A stretch of DNA of 64,000 bases from Anticarsia gemmatalis (taxonomy: Eukaryota; Arthropoda; Insecta; Lepidoptera; Erebidae). This document shows, piece by piece, positions 23,840-35,951 of the stretch; within the stretch, counting starts at the first letter, position 1, and each line of letters begins with the position of its first letter. A program made the translations under genes and the position numbers. The notes below the pieces were generated by a model. It worked only from the letters and a program-made list of their open reading frames with translations, was not told the DNA's origin and made no database searches. Location: NCBI RefSeq assembly GCF_050436995.1, contig NC_134747.1:3355501-3419500 (forward strand), written 5' to 3'.

Positions 23840-24010
23840 ACAGCCTCGAGGAAGCATCCTTCCGGCCACATTCAGACTGCGAAATTGTCACCGCATTTGC
23901 ATCACAAGGGTCGCGGGTTCGTTTCCTGCGTTGAACTTAAACTAGCGTTTAATGGCTGTGAAAATTATAATCGTTGGGGTAATTGGCCTCTGTTGTGGGT
24001 ACTGAAACTT
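23840..24010 (+). mobile_element. tRNA-derived SINE fragment
   Basis: GGAAGCATCCTTCCGGCCAC, then CATCACAAGGGTCGCGGGTT and a B-box-like GGGTTCGTTTCCTGCG. The 118-codon open frame at 23765-24121 lies across this SINE and is rejected as a gene. Confidence 0.5.
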
Positions 24011-24655
24011 TTTTTACAGGCAAAAATTAATAGGAATTGTAAAAAAGTTTTTGGCAACTATGCTGCGAAGGCGAGACTTGCTAAGATACTGTTAGTGGAA
24101 AAAAATGCTTTAGTTTATTGAATAGATTTTGATGTATTTTATTCTTAGATAACTATATTTCCGTGACTAAACAGTCACAGCTTATGGATATTTGTCGATT
24201 AACCTTTCCAATAGATAAAGTGACAGTAAAAGTATGAACAACTGATAAAACTCCTCCTTTTACCCGATACTTATTCAGAAGCCCCCATATTTGATATACA
24301 AACAAAAAATAACACTACAAGCGATAAAAAAGTAAAAAAAAATTACTTTGTAAAATAAGCACTTAATTCTATAAAAAAACATAACAGCTTTATAAAAAGC
24401 ACTGGAAGCATAACAGCGGAACGGTTAAAAGTATTTAAAAGCTACATTAAGCTTGTGAAAACATTTTAACTTCAACATACGTGACCCAATTTATTGCAAA
24501 CTTTATTAAATAATATTAATATTTTAATACTGTTCTGTGCAACAGTAAAGTCAATGTAATTGTTTATCCGATGTATATTTATTACTTCGATATACATACA
24601 TACATAATAAAAAGGTATATAACAAATAAAAAAATATCACGCCTACTTTTCATAG

Positions 24656-24862
24656 GTGTGTAAAAAGAGTGGCCAGGAGTTTCTTGCCAGCTCTTCTCAA
24701 TGGCCCTACCTCCCAACTGGCGGTAAATTCACTCTCTGTATCATTGACTATCATAAGACAAGTGTCAGCACTTGACCTAAATGAATAAATTATTTGATTT
24801 TGATTTTTAGGAGTAGGTAGAGACCAGAGAATGCCACTTGGTTCGATCGATACACAGAAGTT
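24656..24862 (+). repeat. LINE 3' end with TTTGATTTTGATTTTT tail
   Basis: AAGAGTGGCCAGGAGTTTCT, TGCCAGCTCTTCTCAATGGC and AAGTGTCAGCACTTGACCTA, ending AATGAATAAATTATTTGATT plus TTGATTTTT, a tail type common in Lepidoptera. It abuts a GTAGGTAGAGACCAGAGAAT repeat fragment (24812-24862), which serves as the unoccupied site for the MITE at 19121. Confidence 0.6.
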
Positions 24863-24964
24863 AAAAACTTCGACAATCGTGAACATGTAATAATTATCTA
24901 ATCATGTAATAGTTCTACCGACTTATACTGCGAGCATTGCACATGCTTTTATATAAAAACTAAC

Positions 24965-25147
24965 TGGCCAGGCAAAGGTTGTTATGCCATTTAAATAAAA
25001 AAAAAAATAGCGTCACTAAGTGGTATGAAAAATAGATGTTGGACGATTCTCAGACCTACTTAATATGCTCACAAAATTTCATGAGAATCGAGCCGTTTCG
25101 GAGGAGTACGGTAACTAACATTGAGAAATGGAAATTTCGTATATAGG
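24965..25147 (-). repeat. Second interspersed repeat family, copy B
   Basis: This is the inverted copy of the family at 19639-19820: GTCACTAAGTGGTATGAAAA, GATTCTCAGACCTACTTAAT, CACAAAATTTCATGAGAATC and GCCGTTTCGGAGGAGTACGG. Confidence 0.65.
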
Positions 25148-26406
25148 ATAAACAATTATTTTTACTAAGTTCGATACATCACGAAGTATTTAATAGGATT
25201 TAAGCTGTCATTTAAACACAGCATTATGAAAAACTTAAATACATAAGAAATTATTTTTATTTATCATCTTCATTACATCACTCCTTATTCTACAACAAGG
25301 TTATCAGTAAAAGTGCCTAAAGTTTATTTTTAACATTCACAATTTTTCAATCTAACTTTCGTCTGTAAAAATCAGCTAGGCGCTCAGTTTTAACTTTTAA
25401 ACTCCGAAATAAAACTCGTTGGAAAGTTATCCACTAACTAAGTTAGCGTTAGTTAGCCTCCGCTTAGCTCTCTAATAAATTATTTAACTCAGTCCCCTAT
25501 AACTACGGTAGGGTTACTGATTATTAGAGATGTTCCGACTTCTACATAGATAAATATAAAGCCAACTATTCGGTCACTTTTGTAATCTATGACTAGTCGT
25601 TTATTCGGCTTAAAGCACATGCATTTTTATAACAAATTCATAGAGGAAAAACTTAATTTCAAGTAAGTGCGGGAATGAAAATTACAATTTTTCTTTTTGG
25701 TTTTCAAATATGTTTTCGAGAGTTAGTCATTTTACGAGTGTATAAAGAACACAACACAGCCTACCAACCACAGCAACCACGTTGGGCTTGCCCTGCTAAT
25801 AAACCAACTGGTCGGCTTCTTTACAAGATATAAATGGGGACATCTCTACTGATTATGCGTGCTAATTCAGAATACCGCGATTTGCAAATGACCTTTGCTT
25901 ATTAAGTAGTGTAGATGGTGCATCCATAGTATATTGAGCACTAGTTAGTGAATATGCATAGGCGTATTTGGCACTTTGATAATGCTAGCTTGCATCATTA
26001 AGCTTCTCCCCATGATGGTGATCATGGGGAGATTCTTGATGGTGATTCTTCCTCTTCTTATGACCTTTGTAATTTCAAATCACGTGCCTTCTTTTATAAA
26101 GTGAAGTACAACTATTTGGTTTAACAAATATTTTTTTATAAAAATACTGTTTAATCTGCTAAAGAAATCATTCTACTTTTCACGCAAAAACTACTCAATG
26201 GATATTAGCAAAATTTTGATCACGGATAGTTATATAGTTTTAGTTCATAACCTAAATTAAAACATAGGATACAAATTTACACGCGGAAACCTTTTGAACG
26301 AAGTATTTAATAAGGTTAACAAGTAATTAACTTTTAAACCCCGTAATACCCGCCTTAACCACGGTAGTTGTTTACTAAAGGAAAATTGTTCCGAGAATTA
26401 TGTACG
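25148..26406. other. Noncoding DNA, one short hairpin
   Basis: TCTCCCCATGA (26005-26015) and TCATGGGGAGA (26022-26032) form an 11-bp stem with a 6-nt loop. GATGGTGAT occurs twice in this spot. No gene is seen. Confidence 0.5.
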
Positions 26407-26651
26407 ACTAGCTGACCCGCGAAACTTCGCTTGCGTAACATAAGAGAGAATGGGTCATAATTCTTCCCGTTTTTGTAACATTGTTCGTTGCTACTCTGCT
26501 CCTATTGGTCGAAGCGTGATGATACATAGCCTTTAGCCTTCCTGAATAAATAGGCTATCCAACAGTAAAAATTCTTCAATTCGCACCAGTCGTTCCTGAG
26601 ATTAGCGCGTTCAAACAAACATACTTTCAGCTTTATAATATTGGTATAGAT
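26407..26651 (+). repeat. CTAGCTGACCCG-family repeat, copy 6
   Basis: A forward copy, CTAGCTGACCCGCGAAACTT to TTGGTATAGAT, with a short CAAA run. Confidence 0.8.
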
Positions 26652-29292
26652 GAAGCGAATTCTGAAAACACCGTGATAAAATATAGAGGCACTTGAAAGC
26701 CTTCATTTCGTTCTTCAAAGTTTGAAACATTAGCTGGTTTCAGTCCAATGCTCGAACATGAGTTTGCTCTTAACACTCAAATATAATTAGTTCTAGGTTT
26801 CGTAGAACTGTATGAAGTTATTAAATAAAACTTTAATACTAGAAATAAAACTTCACTTTCTTCGACGTTATTTTGAAATAACACGTGATCTTGGCAGCGT
26901 ATTCAATGAATTCTATTATTCCCCAAAATTATGATTTTAGAAGAATTTAATGTTATCATCATCCATTTTAATGATATTTGTTACGAAACTCTGCCAGTAA
27001 AGCCTACATTTTATCACAATCTAATCACACACACACACACACACACACATCATATTGGATACGTTCTTCAAAATGGTCAGCTGTGTAGACCGTAATTTTA
27101 GCGCAATAGCCACGCCGCGGCATATCTTGTCCTGCCGACCAAGTCGACCTGAAAATCATTCTCTTGAGTCTTGGCAGCAGTAAAACTATTCAAATCGTTC
27201 AACTTATACCAACATTTTAATTTATTCCTGCTTTACTCAATCTTCTCTATACATAAAATCATACATACCTCCATATTAGAGATCACATGTGCCGATGTAA
27301 CAAATGTGCAAGTCAGACCTCACACCTATTCATCTTGCGTGAACCACGCACACAGATACGCATTAGTATGTATAATTCTATCAATGGTAATTATGCTTAC
27401 GGTAATTTTGAACCCATGTAATTACTTCTAATATGAACTGTGTTTCTAAACGAACAATATAAACCTGTGCGTCCTGTGACTATGTTATAAATTATAGATA
27501 TTTGTGGTTATCATAACATTGATTTTCACCTTAAACTGCGTGTTGTAAATATTGAATAAACAGTTATTGTTTCACTTATTTCGAAAACTAAATACTATAC
27601 AAAATTCCGTCTCTATACTATAAGAATGTATCTATACTCACTTTAATAGCTTACTACTAGATCAACAGAAAAATAAATTTTACCTGTACAAGATTTAAAA
27701 TATTTCTTTAACTAAGTCAGATACCCTATTGTAAGGAAAGATGTTTAAATTTATACTAAAAGCTTGAGCCAGTTGGAAACATAAAGGATCCTTAATCCTA
27801 ACTTTTGTCTAGCGCGAATTTATTACGAATTTCCAACAAAAGAAAGCTTAGCAAGTGAATGAAAACGGTACTCTGACCCGAAATAATTATTGTTGCATTT
27901 TAGTGAAGATTTTAAAGAAAAACACGAAAATAAAGGAGAAAGGAAATTGCCAAAAACACAATGAAAACACTTAACTCTTTGCTCATTATTTGAGCGATGA
28001 TTGTTATCCCTGAAACAGTGGCTGCAAACCTTTTTTATAAGACCCCTGAAAATCAACATTGAACAAGGAAATCATATTGTCTCCCATTCAAAACCTCCTC
28101 CTTTTTTGAAGTCGGTACTTGACAAAGTCACATTTCCATTTGTACTTTTATAATGAAAATGTTCATCAAATTATAACAATAAATACATAGTGATCGTAAA
28201 ATAACTTTAAACTTAATAAACATTAAAAATGTTACTTTTTTATACAAAAATGCAATTGAATTATGTCAGTGTCTTTTGACTGCACCGATACGAAATCGTT
28301 ATGAGTAAAATGTTAGCACAAAATTCTAAGGTCATTGCAATCTTTGGTCGCAAAAGTGGTATTAAGTCACGTAGCACAATCCCGTTATATCATACAAAGG
28401 TTATATTTTACATATACGACTAACTATGAAGTACAAGTAATTTCACGCTTATATTTCTTCCATTCTAGGTTTTCTAGTAGTTCAAGTATGCTTTATAATT
28501 TTGCCAGCTCTTGTCATTTTCCTATCTTTCGAACTGTCAATACTACCATGTAACTTTTGACACAATTACAGGTATTTAAACTATTCTTAACGTAAATTAC
28601 CAAGAAATCAGATACTAATTTACACTCTGTTGTCCATTAACTAGATATCTGCGTATATGAAATAATAATTAATTATTGTTTTCAGCACTTACATTAAAAT
28701 CAGGCCATTCAGTATTTTACCAGAATAAATAAAATATATATTTTTTAAACTGGCTTTCTGACTTAAGTTTGAGAAACAATGCACCAAACAAAAGATACGC
28801 GTCGAACGTAATCAATTGTAATCTTTCAGTTCATGTAACAGTTTAATGAATCAGTGAAAAAGAACCAAATTAATTACACGTACAGCCTCACCTATATTCA
28901 ATTTCTGATATAATCCATTGTAGGGTTGTCCGAGGGAGAATATTTTAATCAATATGTCGCGGGGGTAATTAATGACTGTAGGTCCATTTACCTTATTTAC
29001 TATAAAGAGTAAATTGATTTTCGATACTGGACTTCTGAATTAAGTCTTATTATTTTTTTACAGAGACTTATAAGTTTCAATTATAGCTTCTTTTTACTGA
29101 TGTGTACCACTATCTGTTTTAAAAATTATGTAAATCTCCGTTTTGTTTTTAGTCTGTTAATATTCAAACAGCTGACCCGAGTAAAATTAAAACTAGCATG
29201 GAAATAGTTAGACACAGGTCAAAAAATAACCTTAGTTTGAGGGAAATAAGTGTTTGCAGCTAATCGTAATAATGAATGTCTTTTTGTTTCAG
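26652..29292. other. Noncoding DNA with a CA microsatellite
   Basis: A 24-bp (CA)n run lies at 27026-27049, and a 'CCTCCTCCTTTTTTGAAGTC' retroelement remnant lies near 28088-28115. A 36-codon ATG ORF (27073-27183, plus) has unusually GC-rich codons but no other support. Confidence 0.5.
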
Positions 29293-29445
29293 TTGAATAC
29301 TTACGACGAATAGCTGACGTCACTAGATTCCCGCATGTCTTCAACATCCGCACGCATGCTTCGAGACCGCGTGGTGAACACATGCATCTGTTGTGGTTCC
29401 CACGGAATGCACTCTTGGCACGAGATGCAAGTCCATGTACTAACG
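29293..29445 (+). CDS. Exon-like island, strand ambiguous
   Basis: On the plus strand a strong acceptor (TCTTTTTGTTTCAG) and a donor (ACG|GTAAGG) bound 153 nt that stay open in phase 1-1. The peptide starts EYLRRIADVTRFPHVFN and ends ARDASPCTN. GC content is well above the flanks. The minus strand also has an open frame with an acceptor (CCGTTAG, exon from 29438) and a perfect donor GTAAGTA at 29305, giving a Cys-containing peptide (NRCMCSPRGLEACVR). I recognise neither peptide. The plus acceptor has the better pyrimidine tract. It is probably one internal exon of an otherwise unseen gene or noncoding RNA. Confidence 0.35.
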
Positions 29446-32400
29446 GTAAGGAAACTCTTTGTATTTCTAAAGAACTACCTACACTATTTTTAAGAGTTCC
29501 CAAATATCGAAAGCTATTAGTTATTAGTGGGTTTTATGTATGAGTTGTCCTTTAATATTTTTGATCTCCTAAAGGTACCTACCTATACAAGTCTATAAAA
29601 TAAATGAAACCATTTCGTTCATAATGAAGTCATGTTATATATAATCAATAATAATTACCATAAAAAATCATAATTTGAATCAATTAAAAGGGCGTAAAAA
29701 TGTTACGAGTCAGCCCTAATTTATTCCACCTGGGAGTCGATTACACTCGATAGCCAGGGGCGGCACAAATTAAAAATGTTTGCGCATTTTGTAAATCAAA
29801 TCAATTTTCACACTTAATAAACTGACAGGTAAAAATACAAAAGAAAGATTCTTGAAGCACACTGACCTATAAGAAAGTTATTCCTTTCAATAAAAATAGG
29901 TCACAATTATTTGGCACATTTTAAGTTTATTTTCACTGAACTTTTTAAAGCCCTTACGAAAATCATCGTAGCAATTAAGGTTAATTATTACACGAGGTTA
30001 TGCCCCGTTTACGGGATAACTCAATTATGATACTTGAATTATGAAAATTTTAACAACTTGCCCGAAAGATTCTCCTCCGCAACATGAATTTATTATCATT
30101 CCGTAAGTGACAACTCAATCTGTATTCATGAATATCGAAATATCCATTCGAATACCAATTACAACAAAATGAAACACACAAAAAAGATAAAGTGCTTTTT
30201 ATTCAATACAGAATTTATACATACTCCGCCGAATACAAAAACATCAACAATTACTGAAGAAATTAAATCACAAGGTACCTATGAGCATAGACTAGCCTAC
30301 AGCGATAAAGCCATAACAGTAGGTACGTAATTGACGTAAGTGACAACTTAGGCAGTGAAGTGTGCGATCGAAATTAAAAAAAAATCTAATAGAATATTTA
30401 TAACAATATCAGTCCTTACTTAATACCTAAAAGGGTCCTAAGGAAGATTAAACTTGGACTATTATCGCGATCTATTTGATGTCTAACAAATAAATAGGGT
30501 AACTTAAGTTAGGCGGTCGGCAAGCCGGCGACGCGGATGTCGCGTCGACAGCTCGCCCGCAGCCCGCATTCTTCAAAGTTCAAATCAATTAAGGACGTTG
30601 CACGCGGACGACAATTGACTAAGTGACACTGCGGGATTAGCGTGAGATGGCTTTTTCAACTTTCATACAAAGTTTAAGAATTCACAACATCTAAAAGTAA
30701 TTATAATCTCGTCGAGTAACTACTTAATAAATATGTACGTACATTATTCTTAGCTTATCGCTTTGGTATTGATGTCTAATCTTATCATGTTAAATGAAAT
30801 TCAAAAGATAATCTTAGTCTTACGATTAATCTCGAGCCATATATTTACAATAATGGCTTGTTAATTCACTTTACAAGTGCGTTTACAAATAAATAATGTG
30901 GTATAAATTAATATTTGAAAAGAAAAAGATGGAAATTTTAGATTTCATTCAACATTTCTATTTATACATCATTAGACTTCTAAACTGCAAAGTAAAGTAC
31001 AATACAACTACTTACATAAACATTGCCACTCAGATTGACTTGTATTTGGTATGAAACATTATCTTACGTGTTGTAAAACGTCGATTGTGAAGAAGAAAAT
31101 TTTTCTCTACCCTTTCCTTTCAACGTCAAGTACTAGAAAAGGATAGAAGCATGACGTTTTAATTTCGTTCGAACTTTAAATGTTGATACCAAATGACAAT
31201 ATTCCACACCAAACACAAGCCAGTAACATCACCCGCTCACATAAATTGAAAACATGTCCGAGCAGCATCTAAATATTGTTGAAGAAGTGTTGCGACAAAT
31301 CGTTGCGTTTAGTCGTCGGCGTGCAACCGTCCTTGTGTTGTTACTTGACTAAACAGCGTTGCCTGCACTATGCACGTTGCCGTTAACGCTCAGTGGAATG
31401 GTGTTGAACTCGTCATCAATGTCATCGGTTTTTCTGTGGACAAGGGCATAAAAATTTAGCATATGATAGAGACAATTACTGTCTAGCAGGACAATAATAT
31501 ACAATGTGACGTCGGTAGAAGAACAAGAGTTTATTTCTGGTAGTAAGAGAGTTTCGAGCCGAATTTATTAATAAAGCTTTCTAAAAACTATCTAATCCAG
31601 TCTGATCATGTGAAAATTGATTTTGAGGCATATTTGACTACTTTAAACGCAAAATGAACAGCACGAAAAAGCAAAAACTCTTCAGTCTTCACTTGACAAA
31701 AAAAATAGTTTATTTGTTTAATAAACCATAAAATGACTTATTAGTAACGCATATAATCGCATCAAACCCCACTGTGAATAATAAAGTTTAGTATCATTCG
31801 TAACCAACTCGACTGAATCAAATTTAAAATTAATATCACATCCATTTCGTAAAAGAAAATCAAAACCCAATAGTCGAACACTAGTCGACAAGCAATCACG
31901 TAAAAAACACTTAAAAACTTTATGCAAATATCATATTCGTTCGTTCACATCGAAAACCAAATATTAATTAAATGTGTTTTAAAATGCTTTTAAAACACAT
32001 TTAATTAATATAAAGCCTTGTATACACGCCTTTGACTGCCATTTCGTTTGTAATGGGAAATTCCTATCGGAAAATCTGATGTATTTTCAGCCCTTTTTGA
32101 GTAGAGAATTTTATTTCCAACACAAAAATAAATAATGTGCATTGAATGTGAACTATGTAGACTATGCTTCAAAAGTTATGTTTGGAAATATTGAAGCGTA
32201 AAATGTAAAGCATTTTGAATGGGAATTTTAGGCATATGGTCTAACAACAGAAAAGGCTTGAATGATCGTGTTACTTATGGCACATTTAATTAATTTAGTA
32301 CTGCAAAAATGGCGTCAAAACCTTATTAAAAATGTATAGGTACCTACACTTTTTGCAAAGTCTAGGTTTTGAGCTATATAGCTTCGTTCAATAAATATAA

Positions 32401-33857
32401 TTTGTTCGAAAGGTAAGGTAAAAAAGGTATCATAACTTTCATCGTTAATTTAATTAATAAAGTTAATTTAATTTAATTTTCATCGTTTTTAAAACCCGTT
32501 TACTACTTGGGTTAATAGATATTAAGATCAAAATCGCAGTCAGAAGTATATCCATTTGTATAAAATGTGATTAAGCGTAATCACTTCTCATGCAAGATAA
32601 CGCCTCCACATTTTCAGAAAACATTAGTGATTATGTCCAACAAAATGTTGAGCAAAACATTCAATTCATTAACTAATTAATGCCTTAATGAAATGTAAAT
32701 GCGTTATCTTTGAACAAGAGTCTTTCAGAAGGGTTAAAACATATCTAAGATACCCTTATAAGATGGGATCGCTAAAAGAACTTTTTGAATAGACTTCACT
32801 CAAGCTAAGATACTTGTTTCCAACTTTTTAGGGTTAAATAAGTCTTAAATAAAATAAAAAACCTTTTGTTCTCGGAATTTAAGAGAAAATAAGGAAAGTA
32901 GAAAGTATTTTGTGATTGTTTTAGTTTTCCTTTGTATTTGAGTTTTGTTTAAAAAAACATTTCGTCATAAAGTAAAAACTGCTTTTATAGTCACTCTAGC
33001 GCTCTTTTAAGTTAACCTCTTTAACACCAACTTTTTAGGCAACTATAGTTTTTCAGCAGCTCTGAAACATTATCATTCGCTTTAAATTACACTACGGGAG
33101 CGTAATTTTTTACTTTCTTCAAGCAGCCATAGACTTATCCTTAATGTCATGATATCAGACCGTAACCCATATCCAAATGTTTGGCTTCATCACATGAAAT
33201 TGTTGGTGCAAAAAAAATGGCTGATAGAGGGATACTTCATTTAGAGCAACAAGTAAGGAACGTGTGGTCTTAAATGCTATTCGCACACAATCTATTTTAC
33301 ACGTGGTATAGTGTCTATGTATAATCAGCTGCAGTCACTTGAAAATTCTCTACTAAGGCCATAAATCACGATTTTGATTTCTGTAGGTAAGTCAGGCCTA
33401 ACAACTATATTTGGAATTCCATAGCGTCAACATACATTTAACTTTATAATAATAGCTTTTAAGTTATAATATTGCTAACTTCTGACCTATACATACCCAA
33501 GTACTACAATGAGTGGAAGTGTGTCCGTGATTTGCGTGTTTTAGTTACAGGAAGTCCTAGGCAGTACTGTGTGAATGTTAAATAGTTTGGACGTTTGTTA
33601 AACGGGACTGGTTCCGGTGAAGTCGGGCAAAAACTAAAGGTATATTGTTATAATATCGAATACTCATTCATCAAGTCATGATTGACGAAAGGTCATTAAC
33701 GTAATCAAGATCGTTTAAAAGATACTCCCGAGAGAGATTCGAAAACGCGTGACATCATTAACCAATACCAAAAACAAATAAAATTAACGCCAAAGCCACT
33801 TTAAAGAATTCCATATCATGTAAAATAAACTATTAATACAGTTAAAAATATAATCCA
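29446..33857. other. Noncoding DNA with one long perfect palindrome
   Basis: It holds the 24-bp inverted repeat at 31961-32011, a CpG-rich patch at 30510-30640 (GGCAAGCCGGCGACGCGGAT) and another at about 31285-31400. No exon is supported. Confidence 0.5.
31961..32011. repeat. 24-bp perfect inverted repeat, 3-nt loop
   Basis: Arms 31961-31984 and 31988-32011 are exact reverse complements around TGC. The stem is AT-rich (ATATTAATTAAATGTG start). It may be a small hairpin, a MITE remnant or a replication-generated palindrome. Confidence 0.85.
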
Positions 33858-34096
33858 CTAGCTGACCCGCGCAACTTCGCTTGCGTCACATAAGAGAATC
33901 GGTCCAAATTTTCCCCGTTTTTGTAACATTTTCTACTGGTACTCTGCTCCTATTGATTCCGTGATAATATATAGCCTATAGCCTTCCTCGATAAATGGGC
34001 TATCTAACATTGAAATAATTTTTCAGTAGTTCCTGAGATTAGCGCGTTCAAACAAACAAACAAACAAACAAACAATCAAACAAACAAACTCTTCAG
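33858..34096 (+). repeat. CTAGCTGACCCG-family repeat, copy 7, with long CAAA run
   Basis: A forward copy. The CAAA microsatellite (34049-34089) is expanded and interrupted by one TCAAA. The terminal AGCTTTATAAT block is missing after CTCTTCAG, so the copy is cut short at its right end. Confidence 0.8.
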
Positions 34097-35549
34097 AAAA
34101 GACTACTCTCGGAATGAAAAATAAGTATCTTGAATTTATCACACCAGCCAAGTGCAAATTGAAGCTTGCTTCTTTTAACTTAAATCTATAAAACTCTTCC
34201 GTTACTGAGTGACTGGCTGACTGATGAACAACATACAGCCGAAGATACTAACCGTAGAAAGTTGGTATGAAGATTATTTAGGAAGTGTTATGAGAGGATT
34301 TTTGGAAATTCCCCCCGAAAGGGGTAAAATTCCGGGCGAAAAGCTTTAAGCTAGTAACCTATATTTATTGCTAATTCAGTCAAAACATTGTCCATTATAT
34401 ACGTCAACAATAAAGGATATATTGACCTACTAAACTCTATAATACTGGTTAGAAATCGTAGCCTCAGGACCTCCCATATAAATAACAAAGACTTTTATTA
34501 TATCCCGCACAGGAAAAGATAAGGAAAGATAATATTACTTTTCCTTAACGATGTCTACACGTGGCTTAGAGGAATACAAAGTATTTGTTGGAACAGCAGT
34601 TTGGCTTGGTTACGGAACTGTTTCTGTTAAATTAGTGGCTAATTTTGGGTCCTAAAAGGTTTAAGACACTATTAATATGGCTAGGAACTAGGAATCAGGA
34701 AGAAAACTTACTTAAGTTAAATTATTTAAATGTGTTTATATAACCTTTAAGTTTTCGCGTTATTATAAAATGAAATACGTTAATCACCTGCGCCGAATCA
34801 TGAAGTATTTCAATCTAAATATATTGTGTAAGCTAAGAAATAACACTGCCATTGGAATCTTATTTCAAGCAGTCATAGGCATCTCAATAATTTTACGATG
34901 GCGAGCCGTAACCCATAAATAATTAAATGTGTATACATGTTCTAAGATTGGGGAAAAATAGCAATTACAAAAAACATACCATGACATACCGCTGTAAATG
35001 AACTTCGACTTGAAAAGGCTAAGCCTACCTAGATTACCTAAAAGTCCTAATGAACGTCACAAAACCTAGACTAAGGCCTAACATATCACTGTACATTACC
35101 GTGAACGTTACTCATCTACTTAATATTTATGAACAAGTTCACTCAAAACTGCTGACCGAGTAATTTCTGTACTTTACTTAATGACTCGTAAAAATGTTGT
35201 TTAGAAAGATAGATGATGGTTCTGCTTAATTTTTTGAGATAACGGTCAGAGGTTTTTGACACTCGACTTCATTTATTCAAGGCCGAACTTTATACATCCG
35301 TACCAACATTATAAACACCAAATGTCATGGCTATCGTTGGATCCCTGATTTAGTCTTTTTTAACTCATTACGGTCGGCAAAGACCTCCTCCCGAAAGATT
35401 GAGGAATTAAGCCTTAAGTCCACCACACTGGCCAAGTACGGGTTAGGGACTTTGCTCTCAAGAAATGCGTTAGAACAATTTTAAAAGGTAAACGGCGTTC
35501 AAGGTTTTATCACGACGTTAACTTCATTATTGTTATTGCAAAATTATAA
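34097..35549. other. Noncoding DNA 3' of the CUB/sushi gene
   Basis: A LINE fragment at about 34140-34345 (GTGACTGGCTGACTGATGAA, GAAAGTTGGTATGAAGATT, CCCCCCGAAAGGGG) and a LINE tail at about 35370-35460 (CCACCACACTGGCCAAGTAC). No gene is recognised. Confidence 0.5.
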
Positions 35550-35555
35550 TTTATT
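35550..35555 (-). terminator. Candidate polyadenylation signal AATAAA
   Basis: TTTATT on the plus strand gives AATAAA on the minus strand, about 345 nt after the stop codon at 35900. It is the first canonical hexamer I see beyond the stop. The 3' UTR would be roughly 370 nt. AT-rich DNA gives such hexamers by chance, so support is only moderate. Confidence 0.4.
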
Positions 35556-35899
35556 GTTGTTTGGATGAAAGTTTTAAAATCCACTTATACAAAAGATACA
35601 ATGGGCAGTTTAAGCGTCTGATAGCATATTAGCAGAGATTGCAGTTACTTGAATGACTTGCGGTGACTTTAGCCCAATGAGACAACATAAAAAGACGACT
35701 GACTGAAGATCATGTAATTACAGCACGTAAATGGCTACCTAGCAATGCAATTCGTATGATTTTTTATATTAAAAAATACGTATATACTTGATTCTAATGT
35801 GGTACAATTTATATGTATCTTACATGAATGAATAGCTCGCTTGTCTACAATCTTCAAAATACTCAATACAATGATATCAAAAACTTAACTTTACGCACA

Positions 35900-35951
35900 T
35901 TATTCTTCAGCCGATTTCTTTTCCTCTACTTTTTTCTTAGAGTCATCAATT
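35900..35951 (-). CDS. Terminal coding exon, cytoplasmic tail and stop
   Basis: The acceptor is TTTTTTCTGAACAG. Entering in phase 2, the exon reads IDDSKKKVEEKKSAEE and stops with TAA at 35902-35900. The same phase works from the transmembrane exon directly or from the optional 36.7 kb exon. The tail is highly charged (Lys/Glu) with no obvious tyrosine motif. It could fold as a short charged helix next to the membrane. Confidence 0.7.

Noticed and set aside
23765..24121. 118-codon open frame on the plus strand
   Set aside because: It overlaps a tRNA-derived SINE with a B-box-like motif; the peptide is a by-product.
27073..27183. 36-codon ATG ORF with GC-richer codons
   Set aside because: No splice sites, no motif and too short to support alone. 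Recorded only as a curiosity beside a CA microsatellite.
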